Assembly (NCBI GenBank): GCA_028583405.1
Contig: JAPTMU010000118.1
Coordinates: forward strand, 213,501-277,500
From: Pogonophryne albipinna
Lineage: Eukaryota; Chordata; Actinopteri; Perciformes; Artedidraconidae
Reading direction: 5' to 3'
DNA length: 64,000 nt
The position numbers and the translations under genes were made by a program. Numbering within the stretch: position 1 is the stretch's first letter; each line of letters starts with the position of its first letter. The notes beneath the pieces are model-generated. The model searched no databases. It had not been told where the DNA came from and worked only from the letters and a program-made list of their open reading frames with translations. Of the stretch, positions 23,959 through 34,240 are shown piece after piece.

Positions 23959-24326
23959 TAAATCCAGATCATGAGAGGCAGGGCCGTTTCTAGCTTTTTG
24001 GGGGCCCTATGCAAGATGCTGTTTGGGGGCCCTAGTTTTGACAGTTTTTTAACTACAATGGGGAGGATTCCGAAGCCTTTAAGATGATCTGTGGAGATGC
24101 ATCAATCTGTTACACTTTAATAGGAAAACAGGCTAATTTCACGAAAACCAAGCAATTGAAAATTACAAAAAACGATATTAAAAAGGTAAACAATAAGGCT
24201 CCTCTATGTCAATAAATGCAAGAGATGCAGCATTTTCTCAACAATGTTTAATTTACACTTTTCATCTTCCTCAGACTTTATTACCCCAAAAACCCAAGCC
24301 ACAGCTTTGCACAGCCCCACCTAGTG

Positions 24327-25215
24327 TCAGCAGAAAGTATTACAAATAATGATTACAAAAAAATGCAAAAAATAAATAACAAAATATATTTTAAGATCAT
24401 GGTTAATCATCTGATTCGTCTGTACATTGCTGTTTTAGTCTTTGTTCTTCTAGTTAGTGTCTACAGTGTGTGCCTATTGAGCTGTTTAGAGCCATGTGGG
24501 ACAAAACCCGATCATGCCCCTCCCTCTCACTGTCTAAGTTAACGGTGACTATAAAAACTACACTGCGCATGCTCAGAGTATTGTCCTATTTAATGTGTGT
24601 GGCAAAAAAATAATGACCATAGGGGCACTGAGCTGCCATCCCCACCATACATCATCTCACATAATTCAGAGCTGATTGGCTGTAAGTACGTGTGCCGCGA
24701 AAAGTGTGGTGTGTGAAGAGGAGGAGAGAGACGCGTCCTAAAACCAGGAAGTAAGCTGCGCATGGCTTCCCTCCACAAAAAAGCAATGATATTTCTCCAT
24801 GGGATTTTAGAAAATAGCTCAAAATAAGATCTGTGGGAAACGTACCTGTTAGATAAATGCAAATTTTGTTCAGCCGGATAATATCCACATGTCTACCCTA
24901 CTTTTATAATTTTCTAATCATAAATCTATCGATTAGATTTATGATAGACTTTTGAAACTACAAGAAGATAAGGAGGACTTTTACAAAAAAGTAATAGAGA
25001 TTTTTGTCCAGAAGGATAGGCAAATGGACTTCATCTTCAAGTCAAGGTAAGACCGCAATTTTATTGAAAATGGGATCTTACTAAGAGAGAACAATTCAAT
25101 ATTTAAATGATAAAATTACATTTTTTGGGTATCCTTTTGTTGAACTGTCTGTTTAAAATTAATCGAAGCATCAGACAAAAAAAGCTTTTGAAAATTATAT
25201 TATATTTTGATTTAG
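24327..25215 (+). repeat. Core segment shared with 28801-29672
   Basis: Near-identical, colinear match from 'cagcagaaagtatta' to 'attatattttgatttag'. It includes a perfect 27-bp inverted repeat at 24918-24944 (arms TCATAAATCTA/TAGATTTATGA around TCGAT) that is also perfect in the other copy at 29376-29402. No motif-bearing protein frame. Confidence 0.95.
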
Positions 25216-25299
25216 GGCTTGGCTGTCTACAAATAAATACGGCTCATTTTAATTCTCCCCAAATATATTGAGGCTGAACCTCAACTTTGAATTCTCTGC

Positions 25300-25660
25300 T
25301 CCCATTATAATCTTGGCGATCTTGTTAAAATTGTGAATGCAGAATTAAAAATACTATGTAACTGGTTTGCAGTTAATAAATTATCCCTTAATGTGGCCAA
25401 AACAAATTACATTCAATACAAAGTCTGAGAGTAGAAATGACTGCATTATACGGATTTGCAATACAGAGATAGAAAAAGTTGGTGCATGTACATTTTTAGG
25501 ACTGCTTGTTGACGAACAACTCAATGGGAAGCACCATACAAATTATGTACAGACTAAACTGTCAAAAACAATAGGTATTTTGTATCATACTAAGAACATT
25601 CTTGAAGAAAATATACTCTTTATAACAGTCTATACACATACTATACTATATACAGCCTGG
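25300..25660 (+). pseudogene. LINE reverse transcriptase fragment inside the hAT element
   Basis: From about 25320 the plus strand reads LVKIVNAELKILCNWFAVNK, then LSLNVAKTNY. After a frame change it reads EKVGACTFLGLLVDEQLNGK, then HHTNYVQTKLSKTIGILYHT. This is the 'W-ANKLSLN--KT-Y ... FLG--ID--L-W--HI' segment after the LINE catalytic core. It is truncated at both ends and belongs to a different LINE family from the host LINE. Confidence 0.8.
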
Positions 25661-25940
25661 GCGGTGAGGGGGCTAGACAGTCTCACGCATAACTTCAAAG
25701 AGACACCTAGATTAACATCAGAGGCTTATAACACGCCAGTGTGAAATCACACCTGCCTGTTATAACACCTCACATCAAAGGGCAAACATCAAAGGCTAAT
25801 TAGATTATACAACTGAGGGGACAGGGCCAGACAGCATAACTTCAAAGAGACTGCCTTAATCAATACATCAAAGGATTAGACAACAAAGGCACTACACAGG
25901 GGGGCTTTTCACACCTACCTGTTATAACACCTCACCTCAC

Positions 25941-26056
25941 ATCAAAGGATCTCGAACAAAGGGAGGCGGGACTTAGCTCATTAACATAATTGTACCCACT
26001 CACATCAAAGGATCTCGAACAATGGGAGGCGGGACTTAGCTCATTTGCATAATTGG
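25941..26056. repeat. 63-bp tandem duplication
   Basis: Two copies of a unit starting 'atcaaaggatctcgaacaa' and containing 'gggaggcgggacttagctca', offset 63 bases. Shorter echoes ('cctcacatcaaagg') occur just upstream. A TATATA run follows at 26118-26140. Confidence 0.9.
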
Positions 26057-26296
26057 GGGCGTGTCACATGTCACTTTTCATGCATACTCATGTGATTGAA
26101 ACAGTATGATTACTACTACTTATATATATATATATATATATTTCCACAAGCTATGCTTCAGCCCCCCCCGCTTCTACTAATTTTGTTCATCTTTGTGTGT
26201 ATGAATTAAACTGTTTTTGTTTTTCGGATGAATACAAAAAAATACTTTCAGCTTGGGGGCCCCCGCATAGTCCGCCTATAGGAAGAAACGGCCCTG

Positions 26297-26362
26297 ATGA
26301 GAGGTGAAGAAGTTCGTTTAACAGGAACGTCTTGTTTGCTATTGACCTAGCATTTAGCCTGG
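26297..26362 (-). mobile_element. LINE, 5' remainder beyond the hAT insertion
   Basis: Minus strand SRLNARSIANKTFLLNELLH, the usual beginning of the LINE endonuclease domain. LINE sequence ends near 26362, where plus-strand hAT transposase sequence takes over, so the LINE is 5'-truncated here. Confidence 0.8.
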
Positions 26363-26698
26363 ACATGGCGTCTACGAGCAGCAAGCTTTCAACAGCGATA
26401 GCTAAATGGGTGGCGGTGGCTACAGCTTGCAGGGCAATTAACATTGTGGAGGACGAGGGACTGTGTGAGATAATTCGGATCGCATCCAACGTGTCGACTG
26501 CACATGATCACAGCGCATTATTTTGACCCTAGGTGGGAACTTCAGTCTCATGCTTTGATTGTTATGAAGACAGAGGAGCGGCATTTCGCCGACAACTGTA
26601 AACAGGCTTGTCTGTTTGAGCAACTGGCTCAGTGCAAAGAAGTAGACAGGGTTGGGAGAGAGTGTAAGAGAGAGAGAGGTTCCAGGTTGTTGTATTGA
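26363..26698 (+). pseudogene. Ac-like hAT transposase fragment
   Basis: The plus strand reads KLSTAIAKWVAVATACRAIN, then IVEDEGLCEIIRIAS, matching the hAT transposase segment '-aIa-wi--d--p-s-VEd-gF--L'. From 26504, in another frame, it reads MITAHYFDPRWELQSHALIV, then KTEERHFADN, matching the later hAT segment '-TahyI---W-L-s--L-----erHta-ni'. The intervening residues are missing and the frames differ, so it is broken. With the terminus at 19979 it forms the outer element of the nest. The BED finger and N-terminal part expected between MDTKKGVL and this point are absent. Confidence 0.7.
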
Positions 26699-26699
26699 A

Positions 26700-27477
26700 A
26701 ATATTCAGGAGGATATTTGTCATTATTCCAATGATGCAACCTGGCAGCCTTTTCGCTCTGGAACTTACATATCTGAACTGAGACCTAATCTGTATAGTTC
26801 CTATGCATGTGTGTGTGATAAATATCTTATCTTAAGTTTTATTTTCCAGACATATTTAATGTTCGCCCTAACCCAACCGACTCATTTATGCTTTAAATAA
26901 CTCTACCTGTACAGGCTTGCATCTATCTTGTAGTCCAATACTAACTGCACAATATTTACTGACACTGAGCGGTGAACATATAACACTGTGCAGACGTGCA
27001 ACATTCTACTGCAGTAGAATTCACTATTTGATATAACACTAACATTCCTGACAATAGACCTCAATAGTCATCTTTTATGGTGTACATGCCTTTTTAATAA
27101 CATTTTTGAATGGAACATTAAAAAATCAAAATAAATATAACTTAAATATACATGACCTCTTAAATTAAAATAAAGTGAACATTAACACCAATATTATCAT
27201 TTATAAAATGCTATAACAAAAAAAATAACATAAGCAGCAGATTTTTTTATTAAATATACATACCAACTTCAAAATAAGCGGGTATTAAAGTGTAAACGGA
27301 CAACAAAAGGGAAATGTAAATGTAAAAGGCCTGATGGTGGTGCTAAATCAGAGCCTATTACCTGTTCTCAGTCTTTTTCTCATCATGCATCTTGTGTGTA
27401 GTGATCCAATGTCGTTACCATAGCCTTGCCCTTTAACAATTATTACGAGCCCTTGCTCAGCCTTACTCACCAAGAGC
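26700..27477. other. AT-rich sequence, no gene recognised
   Basis: May include decayed hAT sequence up to about 26800. Beyond that no motif is visible. I found no right terminus matching TAGGGCTG. Confidence 0.4.
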
Positions 27478-27590
27478 TCAGCGCCTAGCCTTCTTACAGG
27501 CAAAGTCACTGATCAAGTCCTTGAAGTCCAGCTTTCTAGCCAACTGGCTTTCAATGAACAGCATGGCAAGACTGCAAAGCCTTATGGGGG
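27478..27590 (-). pseudogene. C-terminal end of a hAT transposase
   Basis: The minus strand reads SLAMLFIESQLARKLDFKDL, then ISDFACKKARR and a stop at 27478. The pattern 'A---I---la--ldf--lI--Fa--KaRr' ends the TTF-finger/ZMYM1-like hAT transposases. Nothing upstream in this frame is recognisable, so only the tail survives. It could belong to the element whose terminus lies at 28522. Confidence 0.6.
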
Positions 27591-27727
27591 GACAGGGCTG
27601 CTGAGCCTAAAGATGGATCTGTTGGTCCTGGCACCAGGGGGAGGGACAACTGATTTAGTATGAATAGCTGCTAAAAATGTACCTGCATTTATTAAATGTC
27701 AGCTAAAAGAGGAGTGAAGATAAGTCA

Positions 27728-27982
27728 CGAGGGCACGAGATAAGTTTGTGCACAGATGGAAGGCTGACAGGCAGGTAGGCCATCCAGTTATTTTAGCCGG
27801 GCCGGCTAAAATGATTGGTCGTGTTTTTTACAGCGCCACGGCTTCCACAGATGACATTTTTTAATGGATTTTTTGTTAAAGCACTTTAGATATTCATTGC
27901 TATCGGGATGTTAAGAGCATTCCATTCAATATAACAAAAAGTGTATCTCGAGCCGGTTTCTCAAACTTACATACCCCACCTT
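27728..27982. mobile_element. Right half of an AGGTGGGG-type MITE
   Basis: Matches the right half of the intact copy at 42292-42751: 'gagggcacgaga', 'acggcttccacagatgacat', 'cattgctatcgggatgttaa', 'gagcattcca', and the end 'tctcgagccggtttct...taccccacctt'. The left half is missing. Confidence 0.9.
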
Positions 27983-28439
27983 TAATGTCAGCAAAACATT
28001 ACAATTATTATTTACAATGGACTACGCTTAGCTAACAGACACATTTTCACCACTCATGGACCACACCCACCTTTTCTTTTGAAAAACTGGGTGACATACT
28101 GTCGCCCTTTAGTCCCTCTCTCTTGTCTTTCTCTCCTTTCTTTTCTTTCTTGAAAGCCTGACTTTGTTAGTCGTTGAGACATCGTACACACGTAAGTACT
28201 AGCATCCCTGCTCACATGCTCTCACTCTCTGCTAGAAAGGGCCGGTGCCGCACAGCGTTTGGAGGCAGGACCAAACCATTACATGTAAATAGAGGGGGGT
28301 GTTTGATGCTTTGGATAATTAACTTTTGGAAGAAAATAAGTTAAATGAATCATAAGTTTAGTGAGTACATCATCAATATGACGTTATATTAATGTTAATT
28401 ATTGATGATTGATGAAAGGTTACTTAAACATTTTTTCTT
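27983..28439. other. No gene recognised
   Basis: Includes a ttctttctttctcc-type pyrimidine stretch at 28110-28155. Otherwise nothing identifiable. Confidence 0.35.
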
Positions 28440-28522
28440 AATGTTCTAAAAATGTTTGGGGCCCCTGTCAGTCACGGGCCCTTAGAATCGTCCTAACTTT
28501 TCACCCCCTTACGGCGCCCCTG
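28440..28522. mobile_element. Terminus of a hAT-like element
   Basis: Ends ...CTTACGGCGCCCCTG, the inverted form of a CAGGGGCGCC hAT-type start. The flank is tgtgtgtg. I did not find the partner terminus or a matching duplication, so this is an isolated end. Confidence 0.45.
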
Positions 28523-28767
28523 TGTGTGTGTGAAAGAAACTGCACACTCTGCTACAGATGCGGCTGTTGTGGTTGTCTATTAATGACTAAGCATGACTGA
28601 AACAAGTATACATTTTCAGACTAAAGTTCAAATCAGGGGCCAAAGTGAACAGTAAGGCCCACAGTATTTTCTTAAAGTGAATAAGAGCATGTATACTTAA
28701 GTTTATACTGCTGCCTCCTCTTGGATCTGGTCCAGTGAGTGAAGCCAAGCAGAAGATGTCTAACTTG

Positions 28768-29802
28768 CAGTGGCGACTGATCATTAGGGGCAGGTGGGGC
28801 ACAGCAGAAAGTATTAAAAATAATGATTACAAAAAAATGCAACAAAAAAAAATAATATATATTTTAAGATCATGTTTAATCATCTGATTCGTCTGTACAT
28901 TGCTGTTTTAGTCTGTGTCCTTCTAATTAGTGTCTTCAGTGTGTGCCTATTGAGCTGTTTAGAGCCATGTGGGACAAAACCCGATCATGCCCCTCCCTCT
29001 CACTGTCTAAGTGAATGGTGACTGTAAAAACTACACTGCGCATGCTCAGAGTATTATAATTATATAAAAAAATAATAACCATAGGGGCACTGAGCTACCA
29101 TCCCCACCATACGTCATCTCACATAATTCAGAGCTGATTGGCTGTAAGTACGTGTGCCGCGAAAAGTGTGGTGTGTGAAGAGGAGACGAGAGACTCGTCC
29201 TAAAACCCGGAAGTAAGCTGCGCATGGCTTCCCTCCACAAAAAAGCAATGAGATTTATCCATAGGATTTTAGAAAATAGCTCAAAATAAGATCTGTGGGA
29301 AACGTACCTGTTAGATAAATGCACATTTTGTTCATATCCACATGACATGTCTACCCTAGTTTTATAATTTTCGAATCATAAATCTATCGATTAGATTTAT
29401 GATAGACTTTTGAAACTACAAGAAGATAAGGAGGACTTTTTCAAAAAGTAAGAGATTTTTGTCCAGAGGGATAGGCAAATGGACTTCATCTTCAAGTCAA
29501 GGTAAGACCACCATTTGATTGAAAATGGGATCTTACTAAGAGAGAACAATTCAATATTTAAATGACAAAATTACATTTTTTGGGTATCCTTTTGTTGAAC
29601 TGTCTGTTTAAAATTAATCGAAGCATCAGACAAAAAAAGCTTTTGAAAATAATATTATATTTTGATTTAGGTCAAAATATAATATTATATTTGTAAACCT
29701 GAAGAGTCAGTGCCAGTGACTCACCAGCCATGAACCTCACTGCAGAAGCTTATATATATCTACATTTTTTGTGCCCCACCACTTTTGTACAAAACGCCAC
29801 TG
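28768..29802. mobile_element. 1035-bp non-autonomous hAT element
   Basis: Starts CAGTGGCGACTGATC and ends ACAAAACGCCACTG (inverted match CAGTGGCG/CGCCACTG). The 8-bp duplication CTAACTTG stands at 28760-28767 and 29803-29810. The interior, 28801-29672, is nearly identical to 24327-25215 inside another hAT element with different ends. Near 29655-29700 a short 'aaatataatattatattt' palindrome is duplicated. No transposase. Confidence 0.95.
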
Positions 29803-29810
29803 CTAACTTG

Positions 29811-30321
29811 TAACAGGGATTTCGCTTTAACCTGAGTGCGCTGCCTCCTGTCCAGCTCTGCGGTTTTAGTCTGAACTGTGAATTATTCAGTACTTTCCCA
29901 GCGAGCGGGCCACCGGGTTAAACTGGTTCTCTGTGTGATCTTCTGAAGGTGAGCTGCGGTTTTTAGCTCATCAAACACAGAGATTAACAGGGTGCCATCG
30001 GAGAGCTGTCCACACGGCTTTGTCGAAAGCTGTCTGCCGCTGTGTAGCTAATTGAACTGACTGAGTCTGAGTGAAACACCAGACTTCAAACCTGGTAATG
30101 GGATGAAGCCCTCAGCTCTGCCCTCTGGATCTGCCTCACCCATACATCTTTTACATGAAGCTCTTATTGGACAGTGACTCTAAATACAACATTTATAGTA
30201 CAATTGTTTGTACATGGAAGACAATATAGTAAGATTATATTTGGCCTGAAGTAAACTGGTTTCAGATAGGATAATGGTTATGAAAATGAATCAGGCAAAA
30301 CATTTTTGACACCTTGATGTA
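29811..30321. other. No gene recognised
   Basis: Moderate GC and no motif-bearing frame. Looks like low-copy flanking DNA. Confidence 0.4.
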
Positions 30322-30687
30322 TGGCGGCCCACAGGGGCAAACGTGCTACGGCCATAGGCGGCGCGTGAGGCTCAGGTTTGGGAAGGCTAAATAACTTTTT
30401 TTACCTGACGCTGCCCGCCTCCGGCGTCTATAGAAAAGAGATCAACTCAGTGAAAGCACCGCCTGCTGACCAATCAGAGCTCAGTGTGCGGAGTTTAAAG
30501 CAATCAAGTCATATTACAGGATAAAAGGAATACAGTTTAAACTGCCGTATACAGAGAAGACGCCGACGTGTCGCACTTATAATTCATATCACATCATCAA
30601 TCAGATCATCGATATAATATCATAATATATCATATATTTCCTTATCTGAGTCAGCTTCTCGAGCCGTATCTGGCCGTGCAACACTTA

Positions 30688-31286
30688 CGGCCCGTCTACA
30701 CTACAGGCATCAAAAACTCTTGATGCTGGGCGTATCTGAAGCTTGCCGATTTTTTGCGAGTAACGCGACCAACAATCACATGAATCTCCCGCCCCCGACA
30801 TACAAAGCAATAGCAATGTTAAAACGAAGTAAACTGGATATAAAATCCCCAAACAGGCGAAAACCTACCAGTTTCACCCACTGTCTCTGCCACCTCCCTC
30901 CATGCCTCGCTCCTCCGGTTTGTATCCCGGTAAATAGTTCTGGTCGTACAGAACCGGGTGATTTGCTACCGTAATTTCTCGTTTGGAATATGAGGAAATG
31001 AACTGCGGTCTGGCTCTCCCAGCTTGCACGCGGTTTGATTGGCTAGCGCTTGTACTGGCGGGAATTGCATAAACGGGATTTGATTGGCTGATGCCAAGCA
31101 TCGAGCCTCAAAAGTTGAACATTGTTCAACTTTTGATGCCGATAGATGCTCGTGATGCTTGCAAAGCCATGCCATGCTCCCCACAATGCAGTTCGGCGAA
31201 GATTAAAAATCTTCTACGTCACCCCATTCAAATGAATGGGCGAAGCGTTGAAAGCATTTTTCGATGCCTGTAGTGTAGACAGGCCG
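30688..31286. mobile_element. 599-bp Harbinger-like MITE with TTA duplication
   Basis: Starts CGGCCCGTCTACACTACAGG and ends CCTGTAGTGTAGACAGGCCG, an inverted repeat with one mismatch that extends inwards through GCATC. TTA flanks both sides (30685-30687, 31287-31289), the 3-bp duplication used by PIF/Harbinger elements. Small open frames inside carry no known motif. Confidence 0.85.
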
Positions 31287-31746
31287 TTACAGTGTCACAT
31301 ACTGTATGCATAAGTATTATTTTAAGCAACACATTAAGTTGACGAAACACTCAACTCAAATGTAATTAAAGTCAGATCCCCTCGTGTCTTAGACGGGGGA
31401 GTGATATCATAAACCTGTTGTATGCTTTCAAACACTCGGTAGTTTATTTATTTTTTAACCAGTTGTTCTGTATTCACCTTGCAGGTGCAACTATGTGGCT
31501 TGTATCCTGGATTATATGTTTAAGTCATGGATGTTTAAAGTTTATATTTGTCTACTATTAGTTTACTTTTCATTAATGAAGTATGACGCTGCGCTGTTAG
31601 TACACTTGTCCCTGTTTGTGATTGGTCAAATGTAGCTAACCACGCCCCTTTCACGTGAATGCGCTCTCAGCCGGACTGAGAAACCCTGGCTTGATTCACC
31701 GAGTTGATAACCAGCGTCGTAGGACCGCTTAGCGAGATCTCGTTTG

Positions 31747-33639
31747 CAGTGTTGGGCAAGTTACTTCCAAAATGTAATATATTACATATTACTTATTACT
31801 CTCTTTTGAAAGTAATAAGTTACATTACAATATTACTGTCTCTGAAATGTAATGAGTTACACTACTTTAGTTACTTTTGAGTTACTTTCACCAAAATAAC
31901 CGCAAAAGAATGGCTAGGTATTTTAAATGCTAAAATGTAGTTTAGTGCAGCTCATTATACATCCAGTGAACGGCAATGTGGTATAGCATAACAACTGTGT
32001 AGGCCCTTAGGCTACTAACAACTTGTATTATACGGCTTAGTTGAATACTCGATTCTGATTGTAACTTCTTAACATGTGACACGTTGTTAATACAGTACAG
32101 ACCACTGTCAAGTGGTATAATGAAGGTTGCTAAGGAGGATCAAGAAAGAGAAAGGAAAAGAGGTTAAAAGACGGAGCGCTGGACGTCAGATAAATCACCA
32201 GAAGAAGGCAGACAGGAAGTAAACAATAACAGGACACGGAATGGGCTCTGTAGTGTGTTTAGTATCCATGTACAGGCCCGGTTCCAGAACAAAATGACTC
32301 AGGGTGCATCTGAGATTACAGGGGGCGCAGCAGTAGTAGGTTTACATGAGCAATAGTGGCCGGCAACAGCAATGAAAAATAGCATTGATGGTCCCCAATG
32401 AATAGATTATGGCATTTGTTATGTTTTGAAACCAAGCAAGTGAGAACATTTCAAGTGAGTTAAAAGTGCAATCCTGAAATATCTCATATAGTCCAAAGTG
32501 GACTATGGCAAAGAAAAGCACAACAGCTTCAAAGCTACTGATAAAAGAAATGAGAAGATATTGTAAATCAAGGCACATATTATTTAAACCAGCTCATGGT
32601 TTGAAATGGCAAACATTGAAAAGCAAAAGTATTATTAAAACCATGTACTAAATCATCACCTTGGTCCCATCATATACTCTGGGAAGAGAATATTTCCTGT
32701 GCTTGAAAACTGGTATCACATCATCATGTGAGGTTGACTTTGTGACCTGGAGAACATTTCAGCTGCAACATTAGCTCGTTGATAAGCTTGGGATATGAGA
32801 TCTTTTTGTAGCCATTTGTGGTGAAGGCATCTGTGCTATTGTATGCATTATTTTTGACCCAACATTTCTACAGGCATGGCCGAATATGGCACTATTTTCA
32901 CATGAATATTCCCTTGTCTATTTGTATACCACGAGCTGCAAAATGACCGCTTATAACCCCACTGTACAGGCGGGTACTTGTTTAGATATACCTGGGCAGG
33001 CTCTATTTTGCCGTGGTATCCTCTGCGGGCCGCAGAGGGGCGGCGTAGTTTGGGGAGACGAAGACTACTGCTCCGGGGGCGAGGGCGGCGAGTCAGGCGG
33101 GAATAAGCTAGTGTCCACAACGGAGGGTAACGTGATGTCCCCATCCGACCTGTTGCTACTGTCTGCAGTAGATGCAGTGTTGCTGGTGTTTAGTGATGGT
33201 TGCTTTAACCATTTTCGTATAAATGATTATCCACAGATGTGTGTCACTGCTGTGGAAGCACTTTGGAAATGATGCACACGCAGCGGAGCAGGTCACGCGC
33301 ACCTGACACAATTTGTTGTTTGTATTTTTCGCTCCGTTCTCTTTTTTGAATAGAGGGTGCATAATATTCAACTGCCCGAAGATCCCGACGCGAAGCCTGA
33401 AGGGTAAACACCAGGTTTACTAATCTACCCGCACAATTTGTCTGGTGTCGGAATGTCTCTATGTTAGTACATTCTTAAAAAACAAAACACCATTTAATTT
33501 CGGGTTGAAATGTGTTGTAACTGCGTTACTGGGCATTGTAACGGGTAATATATTACCCACATTTCATAAGTAATGCGTTACATTACTTCGTTACAGCAAA
33601 AAGTAATATATTACTGTAACTCCGTTACTTTTGTAACTG
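31747..33639. mobile_element. 1893-bp hAT element
   Basis: Begins CAGTGTTGGGCAAGTTACTT, a very common fish hAT terminus, and the right side is rich in the matching 'taatatattac' and 'cgttacttttgtaactg' words. The 8-bp duplication CTCGTTTG stands at 31739-31746 and 33640-33647. The right end has lost the GTTGGGC portion, so the terminal repeats are now imperfect. The interior includes a GC-rich patch (33030-33110) within a 128-codon plus-strand frame of no recognised family. No transposase found. Confidence 0.88.
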
Positions 33640-34240
33640 CTCGTTTGTTAGGGTTAAGATAACTCAAACATATCCAGGGTCTGTTGAACTGGCTTCACAG
33701 TACAGGGCACAGGTGGCTGCATAGCAGCGCTAATGTCAAAGACACAAACATTATAGGCTACATTATATTTTTATTTTACCAGGATGCAGTGACAAAAATA
33801 TTTGGGAAGGCTTAGCCTTCCCTAGCCTACAGTACCCGCCGCCCCTGGCTACGGCCCTAAACACTAACAATAGAAGAAACGTGCCAAAACACATGCAAAT
33901 GAAGTAACATCTTCACCATCTTCACAAAACTGTCATTGTTTGACAAGTCTGTTTCATAATTGTAAATGTTTTGTCAGTACATTTGCAATTAATAGTTTAG
34001 CTACGTTAGCTAGCTAGCTTACGGCAGATCTACATCGGAAAGAAGGATTTGATCACATTTATGCAGCGCTTTATGTAAACGCTGCTCATGTTTCGTCAAG
34101 TTGGTGAAGATGCTTCTTCATTTGCATGTGTTGGCAAATCAGTGTTTTTATAATTGCATCCGTTTTGAAGCTGCAGTGTATTCCTCCTAATTAAAATGTT
34201 TTGGGCCGTTATAGCACCTTTGCACCTGTCGGCCACCGTA

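Larger units (their letters stand above)
20166..23978 (-). mobile_element. Nearly complete LINE, main part (continues 26297-26362)
   Basis: The 3' end at the left carries 'caaatcaaatcaagttttat', 'tagcacatttataaacga' and 'gccaaagtgctgtacat', then a UTR of about 1 kb (20166-21181). Minus-strand ORF2 then runs through the reverse transcriptase, the linker and the endonuclease. A 2318-bp hAT element with a perfect 8-bp duplication splits the endonuclease. Without it the LINE spans about 3.9 kb. At least three breaks (near 22630-22760, 23545-23775 and at the hAT site) put the pieces in different frames, so it is dead. The motifs fit the L2/CR1-type APE LINE group; the exact clade is not resolved. 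Fragments of the same family are at 13848-13949 and 16381-16690. Confidence 0.88.
23979..26296. mobile_element. 2318-bp non-autonomous hAT element inside the LINE
   Basis: Starts CAGGGCCGTTTCT and ends AGAAACGGCCCTG, an exact 13-bp inverted repeat. The 8-bp duplication ATGAGAGG stands at 23971-23978 and 26297-26304. Eight-base duplications and CA..TG ends are hAT hallmarks. I see no transposase. The interior holds a block shared with the hAT element at 28768 (24327-25215), a LINE fragment (25300-25660), a 63-bp tandem duplication (25941-26056) and a TA run. It must have been mobilised by another element's transposase. Confidence 0.95.
30353..33847. mobile_element. 3495-bp hAT element (itself carrying two insertions)
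   Basis: Left end CATAGGCGGCG, right end CGCCGCCCCTG. The 8-bp duplication GCTACGGC stands at 30345-30352 and 33848-33855. Inner inverted words 'ttgggaaggct' near the left and 'gaaggcttagccttccc' near the right support the pairing. Subtracting the Harbinger-like MITE and the inner hAT leaves about 1 kb of its own sequence, without a recognised transposase. Confidence 0.85.
30322..34238. mobile_element. MITE split by a hAT insertion
   Basis: Removing 30353-33855 leaves a unit whose left arm (TGGCGGCCCACAGGGGCAAA, then 'cgtgctacggcc') matches the reverse complement of its right arm (CGGTGGCCGACAGGTGCAAA, then 'ggtgctataacggcc'). The inner segment 'acacatgcaaatgaag' (left) recurs inverted as 'cttcatttgcatgtgt' (right). 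TA lies at both borders (30320-30321, 34239-34240), consistent with a TA target duplication. A related right arm is at 54565-54712. Confidence 0.75.

Noticed and set aside
32886..33272. 128-codon plus-strand frame in the inner hAT element
   Set aside because: The composition changes within the frame and no motif is recognisable. Kept only as a question about captured DNA.
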